Positions 9,935-18,222 of a stretch of 64,000 nt of DNA are shown one piece after another (position 1 is the stretch's first letter; every line of letters starts with the position of its first letter). The DNA is taken from contig NZ_JALHLG010000013.1 in assembly GCF_022832375.1 (NCBI RefSeq), positions 103,124-167,123 on the forward strand, given 5' to 3'. The stretch is from Novosphingobium beihaiense. Lineage in GTDB: Bacteria > Pseudomonadota > Alphaproteobacteria > Sphingomonadales > Sphingomonadaceae. A model generated the notes under the pieces. That model had not been told where the DNA came from and made no database searches. It saw only the letters and a list, made by a program, of their open reading frames with translations. Position numbers and translations under genes: made by a program.

Positions 9935-10010
9935 TGGTGACCCCTACGGGACTCGAACCCGTGTTTCAGCCGTGAGAGGGCCGCGTCCTAGACCGCTAGA
10001 CGAAGGGGCC
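9935..10010 (-). tRNA. tRNA-Glu (CTC anticodon)
   Basis: A 76-base cloverleaf on the minus strand. The acceptor stem GGCCCCT pairs with AGGGGTC, the D arm contains TAGCGGTCTAGGA, the anticodon loop reads CTCTCAC giving anticodon CTC, the T arm is CGGGTTCGAGTCCCG, and CCA is encoded. It reads GAG codons. It is followed on the same strand by nothing recognisable before the convergent receptor gene. It differs from the tRNA at 10048-10123 at one base only, the first anticodon position. Confidence 0.95.
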
Positions 10011-10047
10011 GGTAGGCCGTTTCAGGCCTGCCGGGCACTGCATCGGA

Positions 10048-10123
10048 TGGTGACCCCTACGGGACTCGAACCCGTGTTTCAGCCGTGAAAGGGCCGCGTC
10101 CTAGACCGCTAGACGAAGGGGCC
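10048..10123 (-). tRNA. tRNA-Glu (TTC anticodon)
   Basis: A 76-base cloverleaf on the minus strand with the same acceptor stem, D arm and T arm as the neighbouring tRNA-Glu and an encoded CCA. The anticodon loop reads CTTTCAC, giving anticodon TTC (GAA/GAG codons). It lies 37 bases upstream of the CTC copy on the same strand, so the two are probably co-transcribed. Every other position of the two genes is identical. Confidence 0.95.
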
Positions 10124-10216
10124 ATTCCGTGCAGTGCCGGTGGCAGGACCGCGCCTCTAGCGGTGCCTTGCAGGGGGGTCAACCCCCGTCTGCAGATAAA
10201 AATACCATAGGGCGAT

Positions 10217-12004
10217 TCAATCGGCGAAAGCAGCGTCGTCGAGGTGCAGTTCGGCGGCCGGGCGGCTGCCCCAGTCGTCGATTTTCGCGCGGCCCGCGAG
10301 CCACAGGCGGCGGCCTTGCGCGGCGTGGAGCAGGGTCTGGCCCATTTCGGTTTCGGCCGAGCGGAAGGCCATGGCTTTGAAGCGGCTGCCATCCTGCCCG
10401 CCCACGATCAGGCGCACGTGATCGGCACCGACCACGTCCGCCTTGACGATCCGCACCGGCCCCACGGCTACGCGCGGGCCGGGCCAGCCCATGCCGAAAG
10501 GACCTGCGCTTTCCAGCGTTTCCACCAGGGCAGGCGTCAGGCCGCCAGGGGCCAGGGCAAGGTCCAGGAGCATCGACTGGTTCATACTCGCGCGGGAGAC
10601 ATCCGCCGCCAACCGCGAATCGAGCCATTCGGACAACGCGTCCAGCTTGTCCGGCGCTATGGTGAGGCCTGCCGCCATGGCGTGGCCGCCGCCCGCGATC
10701 AGCAGCCCGGCCTCGCGCGCGGCGATGATCGCGGCGCCCAGGTCCACGCCGGTGATCGAGCGGCCCGATCCCTTGCCGTTGCCCGCCTCGTCGGCATCGA
10801 GCGCGATGACGAGGGTGGGCTTGCCGGTCTTTTCCTTAATACGCCCGGCAACGATGCCGATCACGCCCGGATGCCAGCCTGCGCCTGCCAGCACGAGCAC
10901 GGCCCGGTTGTGCTGACTTTCGATCTGCGCTTCGGCGGCTTCCTGCACCGCCTGCTCGATGGCGCGGCGTTCGTCGTTGAGGCGGGAGAGCTGTGCGGCG
11001 ATCTCGCGTGCCTCTTCGGGATCGGTAGTGGTGAGCAGGCGCACACCGAGGGTCGATTCGCCCACGCGCCCGCCCGCATTGATTCGCGGGCCGAGCGCGA
11101 AGCCGAGGTCCGAGCAGACCGGGGCGCGGTTGAGGCGGCTGGCATCGATCAGCGCGGACATGCCGGTATTGCCGCGTTTGGCCATGACTTTGAGGCCTTG
11201 GGCCACCAGCGCGCGGTTGAGGCCGTGGAGCGCGGCGACGTCCGCCACGGTGCCCAGCGCTACCAGATCGAGCAGAGCGAAGAGGTCGGGTTCGCGGCGG
11301 CTCTCAAAGAAGCCACGCTGGCGCAGCACGCGTACCGTCGCCACTGCCAGCAGGAATGCTACGCCCACGGCGGCAAGGTGCCCGTGACTGGCCGCCAGTT
11401 CGCTTTCGTCCAGCCGGTTGGGGTTAACCAGCGCGGCCGCGCGCGGGAGCTCGGGCGCGCACTTGTGGTGATCGACCACGACCACATCCACACCGGCCTC
11501 GTTTGCCATATCCAGTGCTTCGTGCGCCATCGCGCCGCAATCGACCGTGACAATCAGGCTCGATCCCTCTTTCGCGATCCGCACCAGGGCTTCGCCAGAG
11601 GGGCCGTAGCCTTCCAGCAGGCGGTCGGGGATGTAATAGCCTGCTTCGTGGCCCAGATGGCGCAGCAACAGGATCAGCAGCGCGGCGCTGGTGGCTCCGT
11701 CGACATCATAGTCGCCGTAGATGGTGACGGTCTCGTTCGTCATCACGGCCTGCGCCAGCCGTTCGGCCGCCACGTCCATGTCGCGGAAGGCGGAAGGGTC
11801 GGGCAGGAAGGCGCGCAGCGAGGGCGTGCGGTGGCGTTCCAGATCCTCTCGCGCCACACCGCGCGAGAGCAGGAGCTGGGTGACGATGTCGTCCTCCAGA
11901 CTGCCGGGGCCGTCGGAAAGGTCCATGTTGCCGCCGCGCCAGCGCCAGGACTTGCCGGAGAGCGAGCGGTCGATGCCGAATACGGAAGCGGGTCGCGAAG
12001 CCAT
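10217..12004 (-). CDS. recJ: Single-stranded-DNA-specific exonuclease RecJ
   Basis: RecJ degrades single-stranded DNA 5'-3' in recombination and mismatch repair. The 595-residue protein carries the DHH phosphoesterase motifs YGDYDVDGATS (residues 96-106), TVDCGA and VVVDHH (ending at residue 180), then the DHHA1 domain with GPRINAGGRVGES and GGGHAMAAGLTI near residue 440. The length is normal for alphaproteobacterial RecJ. The ATG start at 12004 is the first in frame. It is divergent from the flavodoxin-like gene, with about 70 bp between starts. The two tRNA-Glu genes follow on the same strand. Confidence 0.95.
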   Translation of the reverse strand: MASRPASVFGIDRSLSGKSWRWRGGNMDLSDGPGSLEDDIVTQLLLSRGVAREDLERHRTPSLRAFLPDPSAFRDMDVAAERLAQAVMTNETVTIYGDYDVDGATSAALLILLLRHLGHEAGYYIPDRLLEGYGPSGEALVRIAKEGSSLIVTVDCGAMAHEALDMANEAGVDVVVVDHHKCAPELPRAAALVNPNRLDESELAASHGHLAAVGVAFLLAVATVRVLRQRGFFESRREPDLFALLDLVALGTVADVAALHGLNRALVAQGLKVMAKRGNTGMSALIDASRLNRAPVCSDLGFALGPRINAGGRVGESTLGVRLLTTTDPEEAREIAAQLSRLNDERRAIEQAVQEAAEAQIESQHNRAVLVLAGAGWHPGVIGIVAGRIKEKTGKPTLVIALDADEAGNGKGSGRSITGVDLGAAIIAAREAGLLIAGGGHAMAAGLTIAPDKLDALSEWLDSRLAADVSRASMNQSMLLDLALAPGGLTPALVETLESAGPFGMGWPGPRVAVGPVRIVKADVVGADHVRLIVGGQDGSRFKAMAFRSAETEMGQTLLHAAQGRRLWLAGRAKIDDWGSRPAAELHLDDAAFAD

Positions 12005-12074
12005 GGCTTGACGGTTAGACTACCACGCGCGGGCCGGGAAGGGCGGCGCGAAGGAAGCTGAGGAGAGATGCACA

Positions 12075-12548
12075 GTGCTTGCGATCATCTGGCATAGCCG
12101 CACCGGCGCGGCGCGGGCGCTGGCGCAGGCGGTCCGTGAAGGCGCGGGCGAGGAATCGCGCCTGATCGCAGCGGCCGATGCCAGTCCGCAGGATCTGCTC
12201 GATGCGCAAGGCTATGTCTTTGCCTGCCCTGAGAATCTGGCGTCGCTGTCCGGCGAAATGAAGGAGATGTTCGACCGCTGCTATTACCCGGTGCTGGGGC
12301 GCATCGAGGGCAGGCCCTATGCCACGGCGATCGCGGCAGGATCGGACGGGGAGGGCGCGCAGCGGCAGATAGACCGGATCGTAACCGGCTGGCGGCTGAA
12401 GCGTGTAGCGGACTCTTTGATCGTCAATCTCGGCGCGCAGACGCCTGCGCAGATCATGGCGGAAAAGACGGTTCCGGAACCCGAACTGGCGCGATGCCGC
12501 GAGCTTGGCGCGGCGCTGGCCGAAGGGATATCACTCGGAATTTTCTGA
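12075..12548 (+). CDS. Flavodoxin-like / NAD(P)H-dependent FMN reductase-type protein
   Basis: A 157-residue protein with a flavodoxin-fold pattern: MLAIIWHSRTGAARALAQA at the N-terminus resembles the phosphate-binding loop, and YVFACPENLASLSGEMKEMF resembles the second FMN-contact loop of the WrbA/flavodoxin group. A role in electron transfer or quinone reduction is plausible but the partner is unknown. The start is GTG 12075, preceded by GAGGAGAG (about 12058-12066). It begins a short plus-strand cluster with the two genes at 12598-13973. Confidence 0.65.
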   Translation: MLAIIWHSRTGAARALAQAVREGAGEESRLIAAADASPQDLLDAQGYVFACPENLASLSGEMKEMFDRCYYPVLGRIEGRPYATAIAAGSDGEGAQRQIDRIVTGWRLKRVADSLIVNLGAQTPAQIMAEKTVPEPELARCRELGAALAEGISLGIF

Positions 12549-12597
12549 CGGGGAAGGGCTGGCACGCCGAAACGGACTCGACGCGGCGGGATGAATC

Positions 12598-13401
12598 GTG
12601 CCTATTTCCCGCGTTCCAGCAGGGGAAAGGGAAGCGGCACTGCTCGGTTCGTACAGAGAAGATGCCACGCAAACAGCGCTTGTGCTGCTGTTTCGCGAGG
12701 GCTTGCGCCCGTCGGCGGACGACATGGCGCGCCTGCTGGACGCGTCCGATTCCGGGTTGTCCGCGCGCATCAGCCATCGTCCGGAGCCGTCTGCAGGGTG
12801 GCTGGAGCTGCTGGCGAGCGGGCTGACGTTCGATCTGCAGGGGCTGGCTCCTGCTGCTCCCATGCCGCACAGCCCGGCTGTGCACCTCTATGGGTTCGGA
12901 ACCTCCCCTGCGAATGAGGTGCCTCTGGAGGCGGTGACGCTGGACGCGGCGGGTCATGTCTCTGCGGGAGCCGCGCTGGGGCCGGTCTTGCGTACGCTAT
13001 TCCAGATCGCGGCGAACCTGGCGATATGGCTGCCGGTGGAGGCGGTGCTGTGGGGGGCGGCTGGGACCATGATGGAACCACGCTATTTTTCCAGCACGGT
13101 CTTCAACTGGCTGTCCGGCGGAGCCTTTCCGGCGCTGGGCCTTACCGCGCTCGTTCCGGCAAGCGACGGGAGCGTTACGAGTACCGGCCTGTCGCATTTC
13201 ATCGGGCAGGACATGCAGCTGGAGGGTCTGAAAGGCGAAACCCAGGCGGAGGCCGTAAAGCTTGCGATCCGGATGGTGGACTATCTCGTGCGCCACGGCC
13301 CGCTGACACAGCCGCATTCGATTGGAGAGGGGGCAGGCGCTCTGCTGGCCGAGCCTTCGATGACCGGAAAGCGCGTCTGGATCTGGCGCGCGAAGGCGTG
13401 A
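12598..13401 (+). CDS. Unrecognised protein, translationally coupled to an AHH nuclease
   Basis: A 267-residue protein from a GTG start that I cannot assign firmly. The N-terminal half is acidic and soluble. The middle has a moderately hydrophobic stretch (GPVLRTLFQIAANLAIWLPV), and near the C-terminus is the pattern STGLSHFIGQDMQLEG followed by an amphipathic helix, loosely like DUF4261 proteins. The stop codon overlaps the next start in the form TGATG at 13399-13403, so the nuclease is probably translated by reinitiation. The close coupling suggests the two proteins function together, for example as partner or inhibitor, which is inference. GC content matches the neighbours. Confidence 0.55.
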   Translation: MPISRVPAGEREAALLGSYREDATQTALVLLFREGLRPSADDMARLLDASDSGLSARISHRPEPSAGWLELLASGLTFDLQGLAPAAPMPHSPAVHLYGFGTSPANEVPLEAVTLDAAGHVSAGAALGPVLRTLFQIAANLAIWLPVEAVLWGAAGTMMEPRYFSSTVFNWLSGGAFPALGLTALVPASDGSVTSTGLSHFIGQDMQLEGLKGETQAEAVKLAIRMVDYLVRHGPLTQPHSIGEGAGALLAEPSMTGKRVWIWRAKA

Positions 13402-13973
13402 TGCCGCGCCAGACGCGGGAATACCTGTCCTTTCGGGCGGTCAACAACCGGTGTCTGCCGGGCTACGACGCCGGGCTGCAGCGGCATCATCTGCTGCCCC
13501 GGCAAGTCCTGTCACGGCCTGCATTCGCGCGCATGTTCGCCGCGGCCGGCGGCAGGCGGCACCGGTTTGACGACTTTCGCGAGAATGGCCTGCTGCTGCC
13601 CTGCCGTGAAGCTGCGGCGATCCGTCTGGGCCTGCCGCTCCATCGCGGGCCGCACCGGTGTTATAGCAGCATGGTGATGGAGCGGATCGGTCAGATCGAA
13701 GCGGGCTGGTCGGAGGTCCATCCTTGCTGTGCCCGGGATGCCGCCGTGCAGGTGCATATGCGCCTTGCCTTGTTGCAGCGCGCGCTGCGGCGGTTCCTGC
13801 TCACCGGCAAGCGGCGTGCCGTGCTCAATCGGCGCGATCCGCAGGGAGCGGGTATCGATTTCAGCAGTCTCGACGCAATGGCGGACGCGCTGTGGGGCGC
13901 GACCGCACCGCCGCCGGATGTGGCGCCTCAGCCGATGCCGGAGCGCGCGCGCAGCTCGTCCTTGGCGGCCTGA
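13401..13973 (+). CDS. AHH-family (HNH/Endo VII superfamily) nuclease
   Basis: A 190-residue protein with the complete AHH-nuclease pattern: LQRHHLLP (RHH at residues 28-30 in place of AHH), DDFRENGLLLP (57-67) and LPLHRGPHRCYSSMV with the second catalytic His cluster (residues 80-92). AHH domains are metal-dependent nucleases, best known as the C-terminal toxin tips of polymorphic toxins. Here the domain stands alone with no export module. I chose ATG 13401, which overlaps the stop of the upstream gene; the frame is open further upstream but the domain begins here. The 3' end overlaps the convergent nitronate monooxygenase gene by 46 bp. Confidence 0.75.
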   Translation: MPRQTREYLSFRAVNNRCLPGYDAGLQRHHLLPRQVLSRPAFARMFAAAGGRRHRFDDFRENGLLLPCREAAAIRLGLPLHRGPHRCYSSMVMERIGQIEAGWSEVHPCCARDAAVQVHMRLALLQRALRRFLLTGKRRAVLNRRDPQGAGIDFSSLDAMADALWGATAPPPDVAPQPMPERARSSSLAA

Positions 13974-14878
13974 TACTGCGCCAGCAGTGCTGCCACGCGG
14001 TCTGCGACAGGCTCTACCGCATGGATCGCGCCGATGCCCTGACCTGCGCCCCAGATGTCCTTCCAGGCCTTGGCGTCCATGTTGCCGCCCGAGCCGAAGT
14101 TCATCTGGCTCTTGTCGCCTTCGGGCAGGTTGTCGGGGTCCATGCCCGCCGCGACGATCGAGGGGCGAAGATAATTGCCATGCACGCCGGTGAAGAGGTT
14201 GGAATAGACGATGTCGGAAGCATGCCCCTCGACGATCGCCTGCTTGTAGCCCTCCACCGCGTTGGCTTCTGCCGTGGCGATCCACGGCGTGCCGATATAG
14301 GCGAAGTCGGCGCCCATGGCCTGTGCCGCCAGGATCGAGCGGCCGCAGGCGATCGAGCCCGAGAGCGCCAGCGGCCCGTCGAACCAGTCCCGGATTTCCT
14401 GCATCAGCGCAAACGGCGATTGCGGCCCGGCGTGCCCGCCCGCGCCCGCCGCCACCGCGATCAGCCCGTCCGCGCCCTTTTCCATGGCCTTGCGGGCAAA
14501 GCTGTTGTCGATCACGTCATGCATGGCGATCCCGCCCCAGCCGTGCACTGCCGCGTTCACCTCCGCATTCGCGCCGAGCGAAGTGATGACCAGCGGAACT
14601 TTCCACTTTTCCAGAACCTTGAGATCTTCCTCCAGCCGGGGATTGGTCTTGTGGACGATCATGTTGACCGCGAAGGGCGCGCCGCAGCCCCGCGTTTCTT
14701 CGGTGATGCGGTGCAGCCACTCGTCGAGCTGGCTGGCGGGCCGGGCATTGAGCGCCGGAAAGCTGCCGACGATGCCTGAACGCACTTGCGCGATCACCAG
14801 ATCCGGGGTGGAAACGATGAACATGGGCGCCGCGATCACGGGCAGGCGCAGCGACTGGAACGGCGCGGGCAGGGGCAT
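13928..14878 (-). CDS. Nitronate monooxygenase (2-nitropropane dioxygenase family)
   Basis: A 316-residue FMN-dependent TIM-barrel protein. Its markers are PVIAAPMFIVSTPDLV at the N-terminus, AVNMIVHKTNPRLEEDL, GADGLIAVAAGAGGHAG containing the flavin/active-site His region, and LALSGSIACGRSILAAQAMG, AYIGTPWIATAEANA for phosphate binding. These enzymes oxidise alkyl nitronates or propionate-3-nitronate as detoxification. The family is also used for unrelated flavin oxidoreductases. I chose ATG 14878, which has GGAGATGAG just upstream and the normal family N-terminus; the frame is open 50 codons further. Divergent from the MaoC-like gene. Confidence 0.88.
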   Translation of the reverse strand: MPLPAPFQSLRLPVIAAPMFIVSTPDLVIAQVRSGIVGSFPALNARPASQLDEWLHRITEETRGCGAPFAVNMIVHKTNPRLEEDLKVLEKWKVPLVITSLGANAEVNAAVHGWGGIAMHDVIDNSFARKAMEKGADGLIAVAAGAGGHAGPQSPFALMQEIRDWFDGPLALSGSIACGRSILAAQAMGADFAYIGTPWIATAEANAVEGYKQAIVEGHASDIVYSNLFTGVHGNYLRPSIVAAGMDPDNLPEGDKSQMNFGSGGNMDAKAWKDIWGAGQGIGAIHAVEPVADRVAALLAQYQAAKDELRARSGIG

Positions 14879-15022
14879 CTCATCTCCGTTTAAGCGAGCG
14901 GTTAAACTGGGCATACTGCGGCGGACGGGGCCTGTCGAGTATGGCGAAAGAGCGTACCGCCATCGCGTTGTCACCGTTCCTGCGCGCGAACGGGCGTGAC
15001 CTTCATGGCAAGCTGTTATAGG

Positions 15023-15043
15023 CATCACTGTCGATTAGTAATG
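15023..15043. promoter_or_regulatory. Candidate operator upstream of the MaoC-like gene
   Basis: A 21-bp imperfect palindrome with arms CATCACT and AGTAATG lies 36 bp before the MaoC-like start and just after a TTATAG -10-like hexamer at 15016-15021. It contains TGTCGATTAGT, which also occurs in the promoter of the tetR gene at 61767-61777, so a shared regulator is possible. The match is short and could be chance. Confidence 0.3.
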
Positions 15044-15078
15044 GGCCTGCCCGCGCGGGCCGCTTGGGAGATTCAGCC

Positions 15079-16257
15079 ATGGCAGATGACGTCAAAGATA
15101 TTCCGTTCGATTGCTCGGACATCGATCAGTACCTCGGCAAGGTCATCGATTCCTCGCCGATCCGCGAACCGCTGGGCAACAACGATATCCGCCGCTGGGT
15201 GCAGGCGATGCACTATCCCAACCTGCTGCACTTCGATCCGGCATTCGCGGCCGAAAGCCGCTGGGGCAAGCTGGTGGCGCCGCAGAGCTTCCCGATCGTG
15301 ATGGACGACAGCCATGGCACTTCGTCCTCGTGCATGGGCGGGATCAAGGAATCGCACCTGCTCTTCGGTGGCGACGAGTTCTGGCACTATGGCCCGCGCG
15401 TGTTCGGCGGCGACACGATCACCAATGAGCGCATTCCCTATGACTACACCGTCAAGGAAACCGGATTCGGCCCCACCTGCTTCCAGCGGGGCGACAATTA
15501 CTACCGCAACCAGCACGGCGAGCTGATCTCCAAGCAGCGCTCTACCGCGATCCGTTACCGTGCGGCGGCGGGCGGCGCCAAAGTGGACACCTCCGAGTTC
15601 GAGGAACCGGAATGGACCGACGAAGAAATCGCAAAGCTGGAGGAACGCAAGTTCCAGTGGATCCAGATGCTCCACGATCTGGGCCACAAGGAGCGCTGGT
15701 GGGATGACGTGAACGTGGGCGACCAGTTGACCGAGCGCGTATTCGGTCCGCACACCGTCGCCAGTTTCACCACCGAATGGCGCTCGTACCTCTTCACCGT
15801 ATGGGGCACGCTGAACCGCCGCCAGATCGATCTCGAAGCGCTGGGCTTCACCAAGGAAATGGCCGGGCATGAGAACGATCCGGTGATGGAACGCATCAAT
15901 CCGGAACTGACCGACGGCGCCTACTATGGGCCCTCGCGCGGGCACCTGTTCCCCAAGTACGCCCGCAAGATCGGCATGCCGCGCGCTTACGGCTATGGCG
16001 CTTCCATGGGCGCCTGGGTGACGGACTACCTCGCCGGCTGGGCGGGCGAGCACGGCATGGTGGTGCACTCCACCGCCAATTACCGCGGTCCCGCGCTTTC
16101 GGGCGACATCACCATCCAGACCGCCGAAGTGGTGGACAAGATGGTGGACGAGGAAGGCCGCCATCTCGTGCAGGTCAAGCATCTCATGCAGAACCAGAAG
16201 GGCGTGAAGATGTGCGTGGGCGTGGCTGAAATCCAACTGCCCAAGAAGGCGGACTGA
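15079..16257 (+). CDS. MaoC/FAS1-like dehydratase-domain protein
   Basis: A 392-residue protein built of two hot-dog halves. The N-terminal half has LGNNDIRRWVQAMHYPNLLHFDP, the typical N-terminal MaoC-like dehydratase domain (PF13452 type). The C-terminal half has the pattern FPKYARKIGMPRAYGYGASMGAWVTDYLAGWAG and STANYRGPALSGDITI. These proteins hydrate or dehydrate enoyl-CoA thioesters in fatty acid, steroid or aromatic side-chain breakdown; the substrate is not readable. ATG 15079 is preceded by GGGAG at 15065-15069. The gene is isolated and ends at a strong terminator. Function class is likely, physiological role unknown. Confidence 0.75.
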   Translation: MADDVKDIPFDCSDIDQYLGKVIDSSPIREPLGNNDIRRWVQAMHYPNLLHFDPAFAAESRWGKLVAPQSFPIVMDDSHGTSSSCMGGIKESHLLFGGDEFWHYGPRVFGGDTITNERIPYDYTVKETGFGPTCFQRGDNYYRNQHGELISKQRSTAIRYRAAAGGAKVDTSEFEEPEWTDEEIAKLEERKFQWIQMLHDLGHKERWWDDVNVGDQLTERVFGPHTVASFTTEWRSYLFTVWGTLNRRQIDLEALGFTKEMAGHENDPVMERINPELTDGAYYGPSRGHLFPKYARKIGMPRAYGYGASMGAWVTDYLAGWAGEHGMVVHSTANYRGPALSGDITIQTAEVVDKMVDEEGRHLVQVKHLMQNQKGVKMCVGVAEIQLPKKAD

Positions 16258-16280
16258 CCGCAATTCTGCCTTGGAGTATA

Positions 16281-16316
16281 AAAAAGGGGGCTCCGGCTTG
16301 ACCGGGCCCCCTTTTT
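16281..16316. terminator. Bidirectional terminator between the MaoC-like gene and leuA
   Basis: An 11-bp perfect stem, AAAAAGGGGGC (16281-16291) with GCCCCCTTTTT (16306-16316), encloses a small CCGG/CCGG inner stem. T-runs on both strands allow it to terminate both convergent genes. Confidence 0.9.
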
Positions 16317-16339
16317 CTTAAAGTCAGTTGAAGGCCCGG

Positions 16340-18013
16340 TCAGGCCGCTACGGCATTGGCCGCGCTCAGCACCGCGCGCACGCTGGCAGTGGCGACGTCC
16401 TCGTCGATGCCGACACCCCAGATGGTGCGGCCATCGGGAAGCGCGCATTCGACATAGGCGGCCGCGCGGGCATCGGAGCTGGCGCCCATCGAGTGCTCGG
16501 CGTAATCGCGCACTTCGAGGTTTACCCCGAAGGTCTCCGCCAGCGTTGCCGTGACCGAGGAGATCAGGCCGTTGCCCTTGCCGGACACCGTCTGCTCCTT
16601 GCCCTCGACGCCGATCTTGCCCGCGAAGATGCGCGTGCCGTCGGCGCTCTTGGCCTCATCCCAGTCGATCAGCTGGAAATGCTGCGGCTCGTCGAGGCGG
16701 TAGGCCTTGCGGAACACGTCCCAGATATCGCCCGCCTGCAGTTCGCGGCCCAGCTCGTCGGCCAGATCCTGCACATGGCGGGAAAAGTGCGCCTGCATGC
16801 GCTTGGGCAGCTTGAGGCCTTGATCCTGCTCGATCACCCAGGCGAAGCCGCCCTTGCCGGACTGTGAGTTGACGCGGATCACCGCTTCGTAATTGCGGCC
16901 GAGATCGGCGGGATCGATCGGCAGGTAAGGCACCGACCAGAACTGGTCGTTACGCGTTTCCTGCGCGGCGAAACCCTTCTTGATGGCGTCCTGGTGCGAG
17001 CCGGAAAAGGCGGTGAAAACCAGTTCGCCGCCATAGGGATGGCGCTCGGGCACCTTGAGCTGGTTGCAGTACTCGACAGTCTGGATCACTTCATCGATGT
17101 CCGAGAAATCCAGTTCCGGATCAACGCCTTGCGTGTACATGTTGAGGGCAACCGTCACGAGGCAGCAGTTGCCCGTGCGCTCGCCGTTGCCGAACAGGCA
17201 GCCCTCGACGCGGTCCGCGCCCGCCATCAGGCCCAGTTCCGCCGCCGCGACGCCGGTGCCGCGGTCGTTGTGCGTGTGCAGGCTGATCACTGCGCTCTCG
17301 CGATTGGGCAGGTTGCGGCAGAAATACTCGATCTGGTCGGCGTAGATGTTGGGCGTTGCCGCTTCCACCGTCGCGGGCAGATTGAGGATGATCGGGTGTT
17401 CGGGCGTGGGCTGGAGGATCTGCATCACCGCCTCGCAGCACTCGATCGAGAAATCGAGTTCGGCGGTGGAGAACGTCTCCGGCGAATATTCCACGTGCCA
17501 CTTGGTCTGCGGGTACTTGGCGATCTGATCACGGATGATCTTCGCGCCGTTCTCGGCAATGCCGCGGATTTCGGACTGTTCCATGCCGAACACGACATTG
17601 CGCCACAGCGGCGACACCGCATTGTAGACGTGGACGATGGCCGCATGCGCCCCGGCGAGGCTTTCGAACGAACGCTCGATCAGATCCTGGCGCGACTGGG
17701 TCAGCACCTGCACCAGCACGTCTTCGGGAATGCGCCCGTCATCGACGAGGCCGCGGATGAAATCGAACTCGGTCGCGCCCGCGCTGGGGAAGCCGACTTC
17801 GATTTCCTTGAGGCCGACTTTCACGAGCAGGTCGAAGAAGCGGCTCTTCTTCTCCGCGCCCATCGGGTCGATCAGCGCCTGGTTGCCGTCGCGAAGGTCG
17901 GTGGAGAGCCAGCGCGGGGCCTGGGTGATGACTTGCGAGGGCCATTGGCGGTTCGGCAGGTCGATCTGCGGGAACGGTCGGTATTTGACCGAGGGGGTTT
18001 TCAGCATGGTCAT
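16340..18013 (-). CDS. leuA: 2-isopropylmalate synthase
   Basis: LeuA condenses acetyl-CoA with 2-oxoisovalerate, the first committed step of leucine synthesis, and is normally feedback-inhibited by leucine. The 557-residue protein is of the longer LeuA2 type. It shows the catalytic start STDLRDGNQALIDPM, the substrate motif EVGFPSAGATEFDF, the metal-binding ISLHTHNDRGTG, and GNGERTGN. The C-terminal regulatory domain includes GKGNGLISSVTATL. The start is ATG at 18013 (an in-frame ATG two codons later is also possible). It is preceded by a leucine-rich leader peptide at 18107-18157, indicating attenuation-type control. Confidence 0.95.
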   Translation of the reverse strand: MTMLKTPSVKYRPFPQIDLPNRQWPSQVITQAPRWLSTDLRDGNQALIDPMGAEKKSRFFDLLVKVGLKEIEVGFPSAGATEFDFIRGLVDDGRIPEDVLVQVLTQSRQDLIERSFESLAGAHAAIVHVYNAVSPLWRNVVFGMEQSEIRGIAENGAKIIRDQIAKYPQTKWHVEYSPETFSTAELDFSIECCEAVMQILQPTPEHPIILNLPATVEAATPNIYADQIEYFCRNLPNRESAVISLHTHNDRGTGVAAAELGLMAGADRVEGCLFGNGERTGNCCLVTVALNMYTQGVDPELDFSDIDEVIQTVEYCNQLKVPERHPYGGELVFTAFSGSHQDAIKKGFAAQETRNDQFWSVPYLPIDPADLGRNYEAVIRVNSQSGKGGFAWVIEQDQGLKLPKRMQAHFSRHVQDLADELGRELQAGDIWDVFRKAYRLDEPQHFQLIDWDEAKSADGTRIFAGKIGVEGKEQTVSGKGNGLISSVTATLAETFGVNLEVRDYAEHSMGASSDARAAAYVECALPDGRTIWGVGIDEDVATASVRAVLSAANAVAA

Positions 18014-18106
18014 GGTCGTGTCTCGCTCGGAATATTGTCTTCTAACTGCGGTTCGTTGCTAAGGTCCCCTTGAGCGCCGAGCGCGCCGCAGGAGCAACGC
18101 GTCACC
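18014..18106 (-). promoter_or_regulatory. leuA leader RNA with competing stems (attenuator-like)
   Basis: Between the leader peptide stop and the leuA start, several complementary segments exclude one another. CGTTGCT (18093-18099) pairs with AGCAACG (18054-18060). CTGCGG (18086-18091) pairs with CCGCAG (18046-18051). CAAGGGG (18066-18072) can pair with the end of the leader coding sequence (18113-18119). No clean T-run follows the stems, so control may be by terminator-less attenuation, Rho, or masking of leuA translation. The mechanism is inference; the pairing segments are seen directly. Confidence 0.6.
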
Positions 18107-18157
18107 TCACGCCCAAGGGCGGGTAAGTCGCAGGAGAAGGCCGAGACGGAGAGTCAT
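18107..18157 (-). CDS. leuA leader peptide (16 residues, six leucines)
   Basis: A short open frame reading MTLRLGLLLRLTRPWA ends 93 bases before leuA on the same strand. Six of 16 codons are leucine (CTC, CTC, CTT, CTC, CTG, CTT), with three in a row, as expected for ribosome stalling when charged tRNA-Leu is scarce. A weak Shine-Dalgarno (AGGCG) lies about 8 bases before the ATG. Leader peptides of this sort control leucine operons by attenuation. The downstream competing stems support that reading. Confidence 0.8.
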   Translation of the reverse strand: MTLRLGLLLRLTRPWA

Positions 18158-18222
18158 GGGTGCGCCTATGGGCATTGAAGGGGCGGATGTAAAGGGAAAA
18201 GGTCCGCCGCGGCGCCCGCGGA

